A stretch of DNA of 64,000 bases from Candidatus Melainabacteria bacterium (lineage in GTDB: Bacteria > Cyanobacteriota > Vampirovibrionia > Obscuribacterales > Obscuribacteraceae). The stretch lies in NCBI GenBank assembly GCA_016699165.1, contig CP064963.1, forward strand, positions 2,170,001-2,234,000, in the 5' to 3' direction. This document shows, piece by piece, positions 1 through 9,210 of this stretch. The translations under genes and the position numbers were made by a program. Position 1 is the stretch's first letter. Each line of letters opens with the position of its first letter. A model generated the notes under the pieces. The model saw only the letters and a list, made by a program, of their open reading frames with translations, had not been told where the DNA came from and did no database searches.

Positions 1-1506
1 AATTTTGGCGGCTGGGAAGCGTTACTCAATAGCCCGGTCGGCGAGCGCGCAGATCAAGTTGCTAGCACTATTAGTAATCAACTTCAAACTGCACCTGCGG
101 AAAAATGGACCGACATTCTAAACGATTTTGGACATTTGTATAACGTCAAGTATTCAGTGTTCGACTTTGCTGGAAATCAACTAGCAGGCGATAAAGCAGA
201 ACTTCCCACTAAAGTCAAAAATAGATTTTTTCCGCCACCGCCCCCGATGCCTCCCAATTTTAAAATGGGTGTGTTCACGCACAAACTACCACCACTACCC
301 GGGCAGCCATTTGGTCCTAGGCAGCCAATGGGATTTGGCACACCACCTCACACAGTGGCTTTTCAGGGCATTCACGTTGGAACTGTTCAAGGATTCGAGC
401 ACGGCCCTGGTCCTGGTCTAAATCAAAAATTTGGATTCTTCACCCCCGCCCATCCAATGGGTATCCACGGTCGCATGGTCACTCATGTCAAATCGGCGAA
501 CGAAGACTCTTATTGGATTGGTCAGCGATCTATCTTTAAAATTAAAGAAGGCAATTTTCTGCCCGGCGCAATTCTTGCCCGTATGGAAAATCCCTGGACA
601 AGCAGTCTTATAGTCGATTTCAAAATGCTTGGTGCGGTTCTTGCAGCAATTATTCTTCTTTCTATTTTGTTTTGGCTGCCCTTCGTGCACATGATTACAC
701 GAGAGTTAACCCGACTCACCAGAGCAACAGAAGAAATCGCCAGCGGCAAATTCAATGTAAAAATAGACAATAAAAGAAGTGACGAAATTGGTCGACTGAC
801 AGAAGCTGTTAATACGATGGCGTACAAACTAAACGGATTTGTAGAAGGACAGAAAGGCTTTCTTGGGGCTATTTCGCACGAATTATTCTCACCGCTTGCA
901 AGACTGGGACTGGCACTCGAACTTTTAGACAGCAGCTCGACCGAAGAACAAAAACGACATATCGCCGACATTCAAGACGAAATAAATGAAATGAATCAGC
1001 TCATAAACGAGCTTCTTGCTTATGCTAGGGCTGGCATGAATGAACCAAAAGTTGAGTTGCGTGAAATAGATCTCAATCCCATATTGAATAGCCTGAAGAA
1101 CAAGTTCAATCTAAACGATAATCTGAAACTAGATCTACCACAACCTTGCAACGCTCTTGTTGAGCCACTTTTGTTCGAACGAGCGGTAAGTAATATTTTA
1201 CGCAACAGTATCAAATATGCAGGACAAAATAGCCCGATCGAAATTAGTGCAACCAAATTATCCGAAAGTGACAAACTCAAACTTGTTATTTCTGACCGCG
1301 GACCAGGCGTTCCTCAAGATGCTATTGCAAGGCTGGGAGAGCCTTTTTACCGACCCGAGGCATCACGTAGCCGCGAGTCTGGTGGAGTTGGACTAGGCCT
1401 TGCTATTGTCAAAACTTGCATTGTCGCATGCGAAGGCGATCTTTCTATCACCAATAGATCCGAAGGCGGACTGAGCACAACTATCATTCTTAAGAAAAGA
1501 AACTAA
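1..1506 (+). CDS. Sensor histidine kinase, CpxA/RstB-like (5' end outside window)
   Basis: The reading frame is open from base 1, so the start lies upstream of the window; 501 codons are visible. The order is typical of a membrane two-component sensor: an extracytoplasmic segment, a membrane helix at about codons 205-225, a HAMP domain with DEIGRLTEAVNTMA, an HisKA helix with SHELFSPLARL (phospho-acceptor His at about codon 293), and a HATPase with N box NILRNSIKYA, G1 box DRGPGVP and G2 box GVGLGLAIV. The H box and HAMP are of the CpxA type. The extracytoplasmic part carries a run rich in Pro, Phe and Gly (FFPPPPPMPP and later PGQPFGPRQPMGFG), unusual for a sensor domain. No response regulator is downstream; it may lie upstream of the window. 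The 3' end overlaps the convergent gene by 17 bases. Confidence 0.9.
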   Translation, partial: NFGGWEALLNSPVGERADQVASTISNQLQTAPAEKWTDILNDFGHLYNVKYSVFDFAGNQLAGDKAELPTKVKNRFFPPPPPMPPNFKMGVFTHKLPPLPGQPFGPRQPMGFGTPPHTVAFQGIHVGTVQGFEHGPGPGLNQKFGFFTPAHPMGIHGRMVTHVKSANEDSYWIGQRSIFKIKEGNFLPGAILARMENPWTSSLIVDFKMLGAVLAAIILLSILFWLPFVHMITRELTRLTRATEEIASGKFNVKIDNKRSDEIGRLTEAVNTMAYKLNGFVEGQKGFLGAISHELFSPLARLGLALELLDSSSTEEQKRHIADIQDEINEMNQLINELLAYARAGMNEPKVELREIDLNPILNSLKNKFNLNDNLKLDLPQPCNALVEPLLFERAVSNILRNSIKYAGQNSPIEISATKLSESDKLKLVISDRGPGVPQDAIARLGEPFYRPEASRSRESGGVGLGLAIVKTCIVACEGDLSITNRSEGGLSTTIILKKRN

Positions 1507-2374
1507 AGTGACGCGAACTTCGCATAGCCAACTCCTGAGCCTTTTTTGCCGCTGCTATTAATATTTGTGGCTCAATACAAGTCTCGGGTATCGACGCTGC
1601 ACCCATCACTTTTTCAGCAGAATGCATAAGCGGGCTGAGACTAAAAAATATTTGCAAAGATTCCATCACATGCATCGCTTCGCTCCTTCCAGCCGAGTGC
1701 AACAGAATGAAGTATTCATGCGGATCTGTCTGAGTGATTAAGTCATATTTGGAATTAGTGGTCCGCACTCGCTCGACCAACATGCGATTGATTTCTTTGA
1801 GCTGTTCGGGCTTTACGTTAAGCTTTAAAGAAAGAGAAACTATCGAAAGCGGAACTTCGGATCTTTGAAATCGCTCAAATTCGGTTTGTAGAAAAAATAC
1901 AAACGAATCAAAATGAGTCAAGCCAGTCACTTTGTCATCGTGCAGATCAAGCGCTTTGTATGCTCGCTCAAAATCCAAAACAAAAGGCTGCGGCAAGGCA
2001 TTGACGAAACCAAACGGCTTTATTGGAACAACCGTACCAACAGCTGGCTCATCGTAGCTCAGGCTGCTGTCGACTTTGATTCGCGCCAAAATCATATCTA
2101 AGTCTCGATATACTTTGGACCAAATTATTTCTGCGTTGTTTTCAACAATTCGCAGAAGCGTACTCTCTATGCCGATTCCCATTTCAGGAAGTTGAAGCTT
2201 TATACAAAAGCTAGAATTGGTAAACGCATTTTTGAATGTCATCTCAACTGGTTTGCTGTATTTCTGCGTCAGTGACAGCATATAAGTCAAATCGTCTAAC
2301 GTAGGCTGTGAGCTGAGCTTAGTCATCTTTATTGTCTGACCAGATCCCGGTGTTGCAGAATTCATTGTAGCCAT
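1490..2374 (-). CDS. Degenerate GGDEF-like protein
   Basis: About 294 residues. The C-terminal half has the look of a diguanylate cyclase fold: DKVTGLTHFDSFVFFL matches the usual D-x-LTGL-x-x-R/F opening, followed by a PLSIVSLSL strand. The position of the GG(D/E)EF active-site loop reads DPHEYFILL, so the catalytic signature is lost and cyclase activity is not expected. The N-terminal half is not recognised. An in-frame TTG lies 39 bases further out, but ATG at 2374 is preceded by GGGG at a good distance and is preferred. It is convergent with the histidine kinase at 1-1506. A role as a c-di-GMP receptor or a purely structural GGDEF remnant is inference. Confidence 0.6.
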   Translation of the reverse strand: MATMNSATPGSGQTIKMTKLSSQPTLDDLTYMLSLTQKYSKPVEMTFKNAFTNSSFCIKLQLPEMGIGIESTLLRIVENNAEIIWSKVYRDLDMILARIKVDSSLSYDEPAVGTVVPIKPFGFVNALPQPFVLDFERAYKALDLHDDKVTGLTHFDSFVFFLQTEFERFQRSEVPLSIVSLSLKLNVKPEQLKEINRMLVERVRTTNSKYDLITQTDPHEYFILLHSAGRSEAMHVMESLQIFFSLSPLMHSAEKVMGAASIPETCIEPQILIAAAKKAQELAMRSSRHFSFFS

Positions 2375-2477
2375 AATTTGTAGCCCCGTAATAGTCCGCC
2401 AGCTACCATTCAATTAGGTATGCGTAAAGAATTTATTTCGAGCCCAAAGTATTTTTAAAGATTGAGTAAAGACCGAA

Positions 2478-3230
2478 TTATTTCGAGCTATTTTGCAGAA
2501 GCTCTTTCAGCTCTTCATTTTCTGGATGATGCTCTTGCAGCGAATTAAGCTCTTTGAGAGCATCGTCGTTCTTTCCAAGTTTCATCAAAGCCTTAATTAA
2601 ACCAAGACGAGCTTCGTAACTACCAGCACTTATTGACAAAGCTTTGCGTTCTTCTTCGACTTGACCTTCAAAATCGCCTTGATTGCCTAGAGCAACAGCT
2701 AGCAAATGATGAGTAGTGTCATTGGTGTCGTCGTTGGCTACAGCTTCGTTTAAGGCACTAACGGCAGTATCATTATCGCCCTGAGCAAGTGCCACTTCGC
2801 CAAGAGTTTTCCAACCAATAGGATCGGTCTTGTCCAGTTCTACTGCCATTTTGGCTTCGTCCATTGCTTTGGGAAAATCTTTCTTCATCAGATAAGCTTT
2901 GGCAATTACATAGTGAGCAATAGGATTTTTGGGATCAGTTTTAAGAGCGGTGGCAAGCACGTCGATAGATTCGTCATAACGACCTAACTCATTTAAGATG
3001 ACGCCCAAATTATTTTGTGCGGTTGCATTATTGGGACTTTTTTCCAATGCCTTGCGATATGAAATTTCGGCGTTCTTATAGTCGCGCTTTTTGAAGAAAT
3101 TATTACCTTCAATCAGATATTCAGTAGATGTCTTCACTTCCACATTGCAAGCCGAAAGCAAAACCAACGCCGAAAGCAAAACACCCAGATTCTTCAACTG
3201 AGCCATTGTGCGTCCGGTTTTGTTTTTCAT
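2478..3230 (-). CDS. TPR-repeat lipoprotein
   Basis: About 250 residues. The N-terminus is a lipoprotein signal: a basic start, a hydrophobic stretch and a lipobox LLSAC, with the Cys at about residue 28, so the mature protein should be membrane-anchored. The rest is made of tetratricopeptide repeats (for example AQNNLGVILNELGRYDESID), about five to six units over residues 35-245. TPRs mediate protein-protein contacts and no enzyme domain is present. Two ATGs are possible two codons apart (3236 and 3230); AGGAAG is eight bases from the inner one and only two from the outer, so the inner is chosen. It lies 90 bases downstream of aspS on the same strand and could be partly co-transcribed. Confidence 0.8.
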   Translation of the reverse strand: MKNKTGRTMAQLKNLGVLLSALVLLSACNVEVKTSTEYLIEGNNFFKKRDYKNAEISYRKALEKSPNNATAQNNLGVILNELGRYDESIDVLATALKTDPKNPIAHYVIAKAYLMKKDFPKAMDEAKMAVELDKTDPIGWKTLGEVALAQGDNDTAVSALNEAVANDDTNDTTHHLLAVALGNQGDFEGQVEEERKALSISAGSYEARLGLIKALMKLGKNDDALKELNSLQEHHPENEELKELLQNSSK

Positions 3231-3322
3231 CACCATCTTCCTGGCATTCTAACACGGCAAAAGCCTGCGGTGGCTGGTAAAAGCCCTAGTTTTTGGCACG
3301 TCAGGCTTGGTCAGGCAACAAT

Positions 3323-5119
3323 TTAGGACCTGACTTTTTCTTTTTCTTTTACGGTCAAGTGCAATTCCTTGAGCTGTTCTGCTGGCACCGCAGACGGTGC
3401 TTCAGTCATTGGGCAGCCGCCAGATTGTGTCTTAGGAAAGGCAATTACATCTCTAATAGACTTAGAACCAGTCAAAAGCATGATGATGCGATCCAGACCC
3501 AGCGCCAATCCACCATGGGGCGGAGCACCTGATTCAAGCGCTTTGAGTAAGAATCCGAACTTTTCTTGAGCGTTAGCCAAATCGAGTCCGATAGACTCAA
3601 ACACTCGCTCTTGCACGCCTCGGTCATGGATACGAATTGAACCACCACCAATTTCGACGCCGTTATAAACTACGTCATAGGCACGAGCGCGAGCCGCCAG
3701 CGGGTCTGTTTTAAGTTTGTCCAGATCGTCTAAGCGCGGGCTTGTGAATGGGTGGTGAACTGCGACCATACGCTTTTCTTCTTCGTCATAATCGAAAAGC
3801 GGGAAGTCCACGACCCAAAGCAAAACATGTTTGTTTTCGTCGATAATGCCAAGCTCCTCGGCGATTTTCAAACGCAGTCGACCCATGACGTTTGCTGCAA
3901 CTTTATCGGGTGATGCAATCATCAAGATGAAGTCGCCTTGCTTGGCGCCGGCAAGCTCTTTCATTTTTTCGATATCTTCTGGACTTAAGTGCTTGTCTAT
4001 GCCAGAAGATCTGACTCCGCCTTCGTTAAATTCAAGAAAGGCAAGACCCTTGGCACCGAATTCTTTGGCGAAGTCTTGATAAGCGTCAAAGTCTTTGCGC
4101 GATTTCTTACCGGCTTGCCCTTCTAAACAAATAGCTTTCAAGACACCGCCTGATTCAACCACGTCTTTGAAAACTTTGAAACCACAAGTCTTTGCAGCAG
4201 ACGACAAGTCTTTTATTTCCATACCAAAGCGCAAATCGGGCTTATCAGCGCCGTACTTGGACATCGCTTCTTCATAGGTCATTCTTTGAAATGGTATTTG
4301 AACTTCAAATCCAGCAGCTGCAAAAGCGTCTTTGAGCAATCCTTCGGTGACTGCAAAAATGTCGCTTTCATCGATGAAAGACATTTCCATGTCGACTTGA
4401 GTAAACTCAGGCTGACGGTCAGCACGCAAATCTTCGTCGCGGAAGCAGCGAGCTATTTGGTAATAACGCTCGATACCGCTCATCATCAGTGTTTGTTTAA
4501 ATAGCTGGGGCGATTGAGGCAAGGCGTACCAGGCGCCTGGATTAAGCCTACTTGGAACTAGAAAGTCACGCGCGCCTTCAGGCGTAGCTTTAGTGAGGAT
4601 AGGCGTTTCCACTTCGATAAAGCCGGCTTTATCTAAATACATGCGAATGGCGTTGGTCACGTTGTGACGGGTGCGCAAATTGTGTTGCATCTCTGGGCGG
4701 CGCAAATCTAAAAAGCGGTATTTAAGCCTCAAGCCCTCGTCCACTGATGCAGCTTGATCCAGTTGAAAAGCAAGAGGTGCTGCGGTGTTTAGAAGGATCA
4801 CTTCACTTGGGTAAAGTTCGACCGTGCCAGATGATTGGTCCGCTTTTTGTGTGCCCTCGGGGCGTTTGGTCAATTTGCCTTTTGCAATAATGACAAACTC
4901 GCTTCTCAAATTTGAGAAAATCTGGTGGGCTTCCTTATTTATGTTGGGGTCAGCGACCAGTTGCAATTTGCCGGACGAGTCTCGTAACTCAACGAATATC
5001 AGACCTCCCAGGTCGCGCCTGACATTTACCCAGCCGGCTACACATACTTCTTGACCGATATTTGCTTCGCCTAGATCTGAGCATTTAGTGTCGCGTTTCA
5101 TGGTTTTATGGACTTCCAT
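3323..5119 (-). CDS. aspS: Aspartyl-tRNA synthetase
   Basis: 598 residues, the usual size for the bacterial form. It charges tRNA-Asp with aspartate in the cytoplasm. The order is an N-terminal OB-fold anticodon-binding domain (about 15-110), the class II catalytic core with motif 2 FRDEDLRADRQPEF near residue 225, a GAD-type insertion (about 300-430, the bacterial hallmark) and motif 3 GLALGLDRIIMLLTG near 545. ATG at 5119 has AGAGG about six bases upstream. Whether it is discriminating, or also charges tRNA-Asn, cannot be told from this window. The gene is divergent from the small membrane-protein gene at 5282. Confidence 0.97.
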   Translation of the reverse strand: MEVHKTMKRDTKCSDLGEANIGQEVCVAGWVNVRRDLGGLIFVELRDSSGKLQLVADPNINKEAHQIFSNLRSEFVIIAKGKLTKRPEGTQKADQSSGTVELYPSEVILLNTAAPLAFQLDQAASVDEGLRLKYRFLDLRRPEMQHNLRTRHNVTNAIRMYLDKAGFIEVETPILTKATPEGARDFLVPSRLNPGAWYALPQSPQLFKQTLMMSGIERYYQIARCFRDEDLRADRQPEFTQVDMEMSFIDESDIFAVTEGLLKDAFAAAGFEVQIPFQRMTYEEAMSKYGADKPDLRFGMEIKDLSSAAKTCGFKVFKDVVESGGVLKAICLEGQAGKKSRKDFDAYQDFAKEFGAKGLAFLEFNEGGVRSSGIDKHLSPEDIEKMKELAGAKQGDFILMIASPDKVAANVMGRLRLKIAEELGIIDENKHVLLWVVDFPLFDYDEEEKRMVAVHHPFTSPRLDDLDKLKTDPLAARARAYDVVYNGVEIGGGSIRIHDRGVQERVFESIGLDLANAQEKFGFLLKALESGAPPHGGLALGLDRIIMLLTGSKSIRDVIAFPKTQSGGCPMTEAPSAVPAEQLKELHLTVKEKEKVRS

Positions 5120-5281
5120 GGGATTCCTCTGGAGGTGGATTTGTTTTATATATCTTGGCTATTTTACTTAATTACTCATGGCAAGCAGGCAAACACGTGC
5201 TGATCTGGTGAAGAAGTTGTAAACTAAATTACTAATAGAGCTAATAAGCAGCATTCATTTTTTGAGAAGCGAGTTGTCAAA

Positions 5282-5821
5282 ATGCATTATTTTCTAAGTG
5301 GACTACCTCAGCCAGCAATCATGGCTATCGGTGCATTACTATTTGCTTTAGGTTGTTCCTATTTATATAAAGGGTGGAACGCCCTAATTCTGGGACGCTG
5401 CCACTACTGGTCCGGATTTTTGCCGTTCACCGTCATTTCGCCCTGGCTTCTCCATTTTCCGCCCAAGCAAGGATCGCTTGTCAAACTGAGAGAAGGCATG
5501 TTGTGTCACATGGTCATTGGACCGCTCTTTTTCATTACATCTTTCTTCTTTTTAATCCCCGGCTTAGACATGGTCGCTGGTGGCGCCGGTACCAAATTTG
5601 CCAATTTGGTTCTTAACGCAGCTGACTCTACTAAACCGACTGCCATCATTTACTCGCCGCCACTTAACTATAAATTTCCAATTCTTGCTCGTGCAGGAAA
5701 AACCTGGGGCAAGTTGTTTAACGCCCAGATTTATGAAGATCCATCCCATAGCTTGTTGCCCGGCAATCAGACTAAGTCTCTTGATCAAGCCCAAAGCGAC
5801 GCCGCCAAAGGACATAATTAG
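5282..5821 (+). CDS. Small membrane protein, function unknown
   Basis: 179 residues. There are two hydrophobic stretches likely to span the membrane, about 12-32 and 76-95, with a Trp/Pro-rich stretch between them. The C-terminal 85 residues are polar and would sit on one side of the membrane. No family is recognised. It is followed after 16 bases by an exported TPR protein gene and, further on, a second one, so the three probably form one transcription unit. No strong ribosome-binding site precedes the ATG. Confidence 0.6.
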   Translation: MHYFLSGLPQPAIMAIGALLFALGCSYLYKGWNALILGRCHYWSGFLPFTVISPWLLHFPPKQGSLVKLREGMLCHMVIGPLFFITSFFFLIPGLDMVAGGAGTKFANLVLNAADSTKPTAIIYSPPLNYKFPILARAGKTWGKLFNAQIYEDPSHSLLPGNQTKSLDQAQSDAAKGHN

Positions 5822-5837
5822 TTTTATCTCGGATTGA

Positions 5838-7418
5838 ATGAAACCCTCACCAGTAAATCTTCTGGCCCTTGGTTTAAGTCTGAGCTTGAGCCTTGGTGCT
5901 CCAGGTAAGTGTTCGCCTGTGAACTCAACAGCAGATTCAAAAGACACCCAACTCCAGAAGTTGGTAAATGAAGCCAGAAAAAATTTGAAACAACTGGAGA
6001 CGGATAGAAACTCACCCAGAGCCTCCTCAAGCGATCTTTCAACAAAATGCCACAAGTTGATTAACAAGGCACAAGAGCTGAGTGCCAGTATGAATCCTAG
6101 TAGCGACAAAAACAAGCAACTAGCTGATGTACTCATGCTAAAAGCTAATCTGCTTGAACTCACCGGCAACATTGATTCTGAGCCTCTTGAAACCGCTCTT
6201 AAAATTAGAGAAAAAGCTTTTGGACCAAACAATCCTAAGGTCGGTGAAACGCTGAACAAACTGGCATATGTAGTCTTAAGAAAAGGAGAGATCTCCAATG
6301 CCGCCGACTTATTGAATAGATCCATACAAATCATGGAATTCAACAAAGGTACTGGTGCAAGCGAATTAGCAGATGCCTTAGATAAGTGCATGCGAAGAGG
6401 ATTTCAAAGAGCAATTGAAGCACGGCGCATTACTCGCAAGGCCACTCGTTCAATTGCAAAATACGCTGGCAAAGAAAGTGCGGCTATGGCCACTTGCCTA
6501 CACGCTTTATCCTTAAGCGGCTCAGAACAAGGCTTTGTTTGGGGAGCAGAAAAACTTCCTCCTTCAGAAGAAGAAACCGCTCTCATTCAAGCTATAAAAT
6601 TGCAAGAGAAAGGTGGAAAAGAATCACTTAAAATTGCAGAGTTTTTAGAAACGCTTGCCCAAATGCAAGACCGCAAGGGCAAGACAGACGAAGCTGTCAA
6701 AACATACAAGCGTGTAGTTGAACTGAGAGAAAAACTTGCGGGTGAAAATTTTTCACTTTTGCCTTCAACCTACAACAAATACAAAGACTACTTGCTTCAA
6801 AACAAAGATACTGTTCAAGCGGAAGCAACAATGAAAAAACTCTTTGCTTTTTATGAAAAATATCCAGGTGAAGAAGAAGAATACTTAAAATCTGGACTTG
6901 TGAGTATGGGTTCCTTTTATAAAAGAATAGGCAAACCAAAAGAAGCTATTGCTTGCTATGAAAGAGCCTTCAAAATACAAAACAAGCATGGCGACACAAA
7001 CACCGATGTACTCGACGAGCTTTCAAAACTTTATTTTCAGCTAGGAGATTACTCAAATTCTGAAAGAACTTTGAAAATCGCCTTCAGCACACTCGCTAAA
7101 AATTATAAAAGTACTCGCCCTGAAGATGACTATGCAATACGAGATAAATTGCTCAACTTAGCCATTACCCAAACCAAATTAAGTAAGTTCGATGAAGCTG
7201 GCAAAAATTTTCAACGCGTAAAAGACTCATTTGAAAGAATTTCCAACTTGAATAATTTTCTTTATCTGGGTGAAAAGTTGCCAAAGAATTTTATGATCCC
7301 ATATGTCGAATATTTGCAGAAAACCGGCAAGACGTCAGAAGCACAAGCTATGAAAACTCGACTGGATGCCTTTTTAAAGAAGGAGCTGGCTGTTTGCCCG
7401 GGCTGCGGAAGAGGCTAA
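5838..7418 (+). CDS. Exported TPR protein
   Basis: 526 residues. The first 20 or so residues form a signal peptide (a leucine/serine-rich core ending near LGAPGKC); the Cys context is not a proper lipobox, so plain export is more likely than lipidation. Kinesin-light-chain-like TPRs are visible at about 105-180 (KVGETLNKLAYVVLRKGEIS) and at 255-470 (EAIACYERAFKIQNKHGDT). The last residues contain CPGCG, a Cys pair at the extreme C-terminus. Only three bases separate it from the next TPR gene, so the two are translationally close and probably act together. No enzyme domain is seen. Confidence 0.75.
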   Translation: MKPSPVNLLALGLSLSLSLGAPGKCSPVNSTADSKDTQLQKLVNEARKNLKQLETDRNSPRASSSDLSTKCHKLINKAQELSASMNPSSDKNKQLADVLMLKANLLELTGNIDSEPLETALKIREKAFGPNNPKVGETLNKLAYVVLRKGEISNAADLLNRSIQIMEFNKGTGASELADALDKCMRRGFQRAIEARRITRKATRSIAKYAGKESAAMATCLHALSLSGSEQGFVWGAEKLPPSEEETALIQAIKLQEKGGKESLKIAEFLETLAQMQDRKGKTDEAVKTYKRVVELREKLAGENFSLLPSTYNKYKDYLLQNKDTVQAEATMKKLFAFYEKYPGEEEEYLKSGLVSMGSFYKRIGKPKEAIACYERAFKIQNKHGDTNTDVLDELSKLYFQLGDYSNSERTLKIAFSTLAKNYKSTRPEDDYAIRDKLLNLAITQTKLSKFDEAGKNFQRVKDSFERISNLNNFLYLGEKLPKNFMIPYVEYLQKTGKTSEAQAMKTRLDAFLKKELAVCPGCGRG

Positions 7419-7421
7419 TAT

Positions 7422-9044
7422 ATGAATTTCTCTAATCTCTCGATTAATAGTAAATGTTTTTTAGTAGCCACCATTTTTAGTATCATATGCCTTCCTGCGC
7501 AAGCCTTAAATTCCAAAGCCGACAGCTTGCAACAAAAAGCAAGAACGGAAAAAGAAAAGAAAAACGTAGCCAAAGCTGAATCGCTTTTTTTACAAGCAGT
7601 CAAGGAAGGCGACAAAAATGGATACGAATATCGAACTAATGCCGCAGAAGAATTGGCACAGTGGTATCTTGAACGCAAAGAGTATGCTAAAGCGGAAGAA
7701 ATGTTCAAGAAAGCTCTGCTATCAGGCGCAAAAGATTGGGCCAAATACCAAGACTTCGAATATGAATTTGAAAATAATGCCTACTTGTCGCAACTCTATC
7801 GGCTTCAAAACAACTACGCTAAAGCGGTTGAAAGCTTAAAGAGAGCAATTTCTTTCATGTCAAAAACCAGTAACATGCGCAACGACACCTGCTTAAAATT
7901 GAGCAATGAGATGATTCTGGTGGCAAGGTGGCAAATGGAGAATAAACAAAGAAAAGAAGCAGAAATTCTTTGCCGTGCAGCCTTGAAAGCATTAACGACC
8001 TCAGACAGTGCCAAATATCATGAGGCGGAAATCGCACGTTGTAAGAATCAACTTTCCCTGGCATGTCTTGCTAATAAAAACGTTAGCGAAGATAAAGCAT
8101 TAATCGACCAAGTAATTGCGCAGCGCTTAGAAAATTTTTCTATTTTGGATTGGGAAGTTGCTGGGCCCAGTTTGAAAAAAATTGAAATTTTGCAAGCGTC
8201 CGGAAATAAAGCGGAAGCTCAAAAGCTTGCAAATCAACTAAGCAGATTTTGGCCAAAATCTGCATTCTCCAAAGCCAGTACACAAGCTGCGCAAGGGTGG
8301 GAAGACTCCATACTTTGCAGCAGTGAATTTGCTACGCAGTATCGTGGTCATTCTACTGAGGATGCCGAAAAAGCCCTTGCCATCGCCAAACAATTTGGGG
8401 CCAATGATATTCGTTTTGCAATTAGCAATGCTCGTCTTGCTGCACTAATGTTGCACAAAGACTATAAAATGATCGAGCCACTGTCACAGACAGCAATAAA
8501 AAGCATAAAAATGGCACTAGGAGAAAATAATCCTGCTACTGCATCATTTTTAGAACACTGGGGAAAAGAGCTGGAGAATACTAGCACCATCCATAGTGCA
8601 CCATATTCAATGTATAAAGAAGCTCTAACTATACGACTTAAAACAACCAAGCCAGGCGATGAAGAGGCTTTCAAGGGTGCCAAACAAATCGGCAACTTCT
8701 GCAAAACCATGTTTGTTAATCGCAGCGAGGACGAACTTATCTCCATGTATTCAGATGCAGTAACCATCATTGTTCGTGCCAAAGGTTTGAAAGATCACAA
8801 TGCACTTGATGCATTAAGCGACCAGATAACTATGTTTGAACGCAAGTATCTTTATACGATGAATGCTGCCGACCACGCAAAAACCTTTGCACTCTACAAA
8901 AAACTGCTCGATGCACAATCACTCTTTTACGGAAAAGACAGCGCCGAAGTGAAAGAAACAGCAAGCCAATACGTTGCTCTTTTACGCAAGATGAAACTTA
9001 CAAATGAAGCCGATTCCGCTGCCAAGAGCTGGAAATTGAATTAG
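7422..9044 (+). CDS. Exported TPR protein, second of a pair
   Basis: 540 residues. A signal peptide with a hydrophobic core at about 11-28 ends in PAQALNS, a plausible cleavage site. Helical repeats of TPR type follow, for example ELAQWYLERKEYAKAEEMFK near residue 70 and LYRLQNNYAKAVESLKRA near 130; the second half also looks repetitive and helical but is more diverged. The start has AGAGG eight bases upstream, inside the end of the preceding gene. Function unknown; the tandem arrangement suggests paralogues that assemble together outside the cytoplasm. Confidence 0.7.
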   Translation: MNFSNLSINSKCFLVATIFSIICLPAQALNSKADSLQQKARTEKEKKNVAKAESLFLQAVKEGDKNGYEYRTNAAEELAQWYLERKEYAKAEEMFKKALLSGAKDWAKYQDFEYEFENNAYLSQLYRLQNNYAKAVESLKRAISFMSKTSNMRNDTCLKLSNEMILVARWQMENKQRKEAEILCRAALKALTTSDSAKYHEAEIARCKNQLSLACLANKNVSEDKALIDQVIAQRLENFSILDWEVAGPSLKKIEILQASGNKAEAQKLANQLSRFWPKSAFSKASTQAAQGWEDSILCSSEFATQYRGHSTEDAEKALAIAKQFGANDIRFAISNARLAALMLHKDYKMIEPLSQTAIKSIKMALGENNPATASFLEHWGKELENTSTIHSAPYSMYKEALTIRLKTTKPGDEEAFKGAKQIGNFCKTMFVNRSEDELISMYSDAVTIIVRAKGLKDHNALDALSDQITMFERKYLYTMNAADHAKTFALYKKLLDAQSLFYGKDSAEVKETASQYVALLRKMKLTNEADSAAKSWKLN

Positions 9045-9090
9045 AACGCGCTAAACGTTAAGCATAGCGTCAAGAAAGAGCGTCTAGTTA

Positions 9091-9119
9091 TTGTGACACC
9101 CCCAATTCAGTGATAATAT
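9091..9119 (+). promoter_or_regulatory. Likely promoter of rpsU
   Basis: TTGTGA at 9091-9096 and TAATAT at 9114-9119 are separated by exactly 17 bases, a sigma-70-type arrangement (four of six matches in each box). A start near 9126 would give an 85-base leader before rpsU. Seen by eye; not tested. Confidence 0.5.
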
Positions 9120-9139
9120 GGCAAACGTTATAGCTTTTC

Positions 9140-9180
9140 ATATCTGGACAGCTATCCGGAGATATCCGGTGCCCAGATAT
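9140..9180 (+). promoter_or_regulatory. Hairpin in the rpsU leader
   Basis: ATATCTGG at 9140-9147 pairs perfectly with CCAGATAT at 9173-9180. The 25-base loop region holds the direct repeat TATCCGG twice. It lies in the leader between the likely promoter and the S21 start, ending 14 bases before the AAGGGG ribosome-binding site. A role in autoregulation by S21 is a guess. Confidence 0.35.
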
Positions 9181-9210
9181 TCAATTGACTACCTAAGGGG
9201 TGAATAAGCA

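Noticed and set aside
522..971. Long minus-strand frames inside the histidine kinase gene
   Set aside because: The plus strand encodes unmistakable HAMP, HisKA and HATPase motifs here.
5564..6391. A 275-residue minus-strand frame opposite the small membrane protein and TPR genes
   Set aside because: The plus strand has export signals and repeats; the minus frame is leucine/serine-rich shadow sequence.
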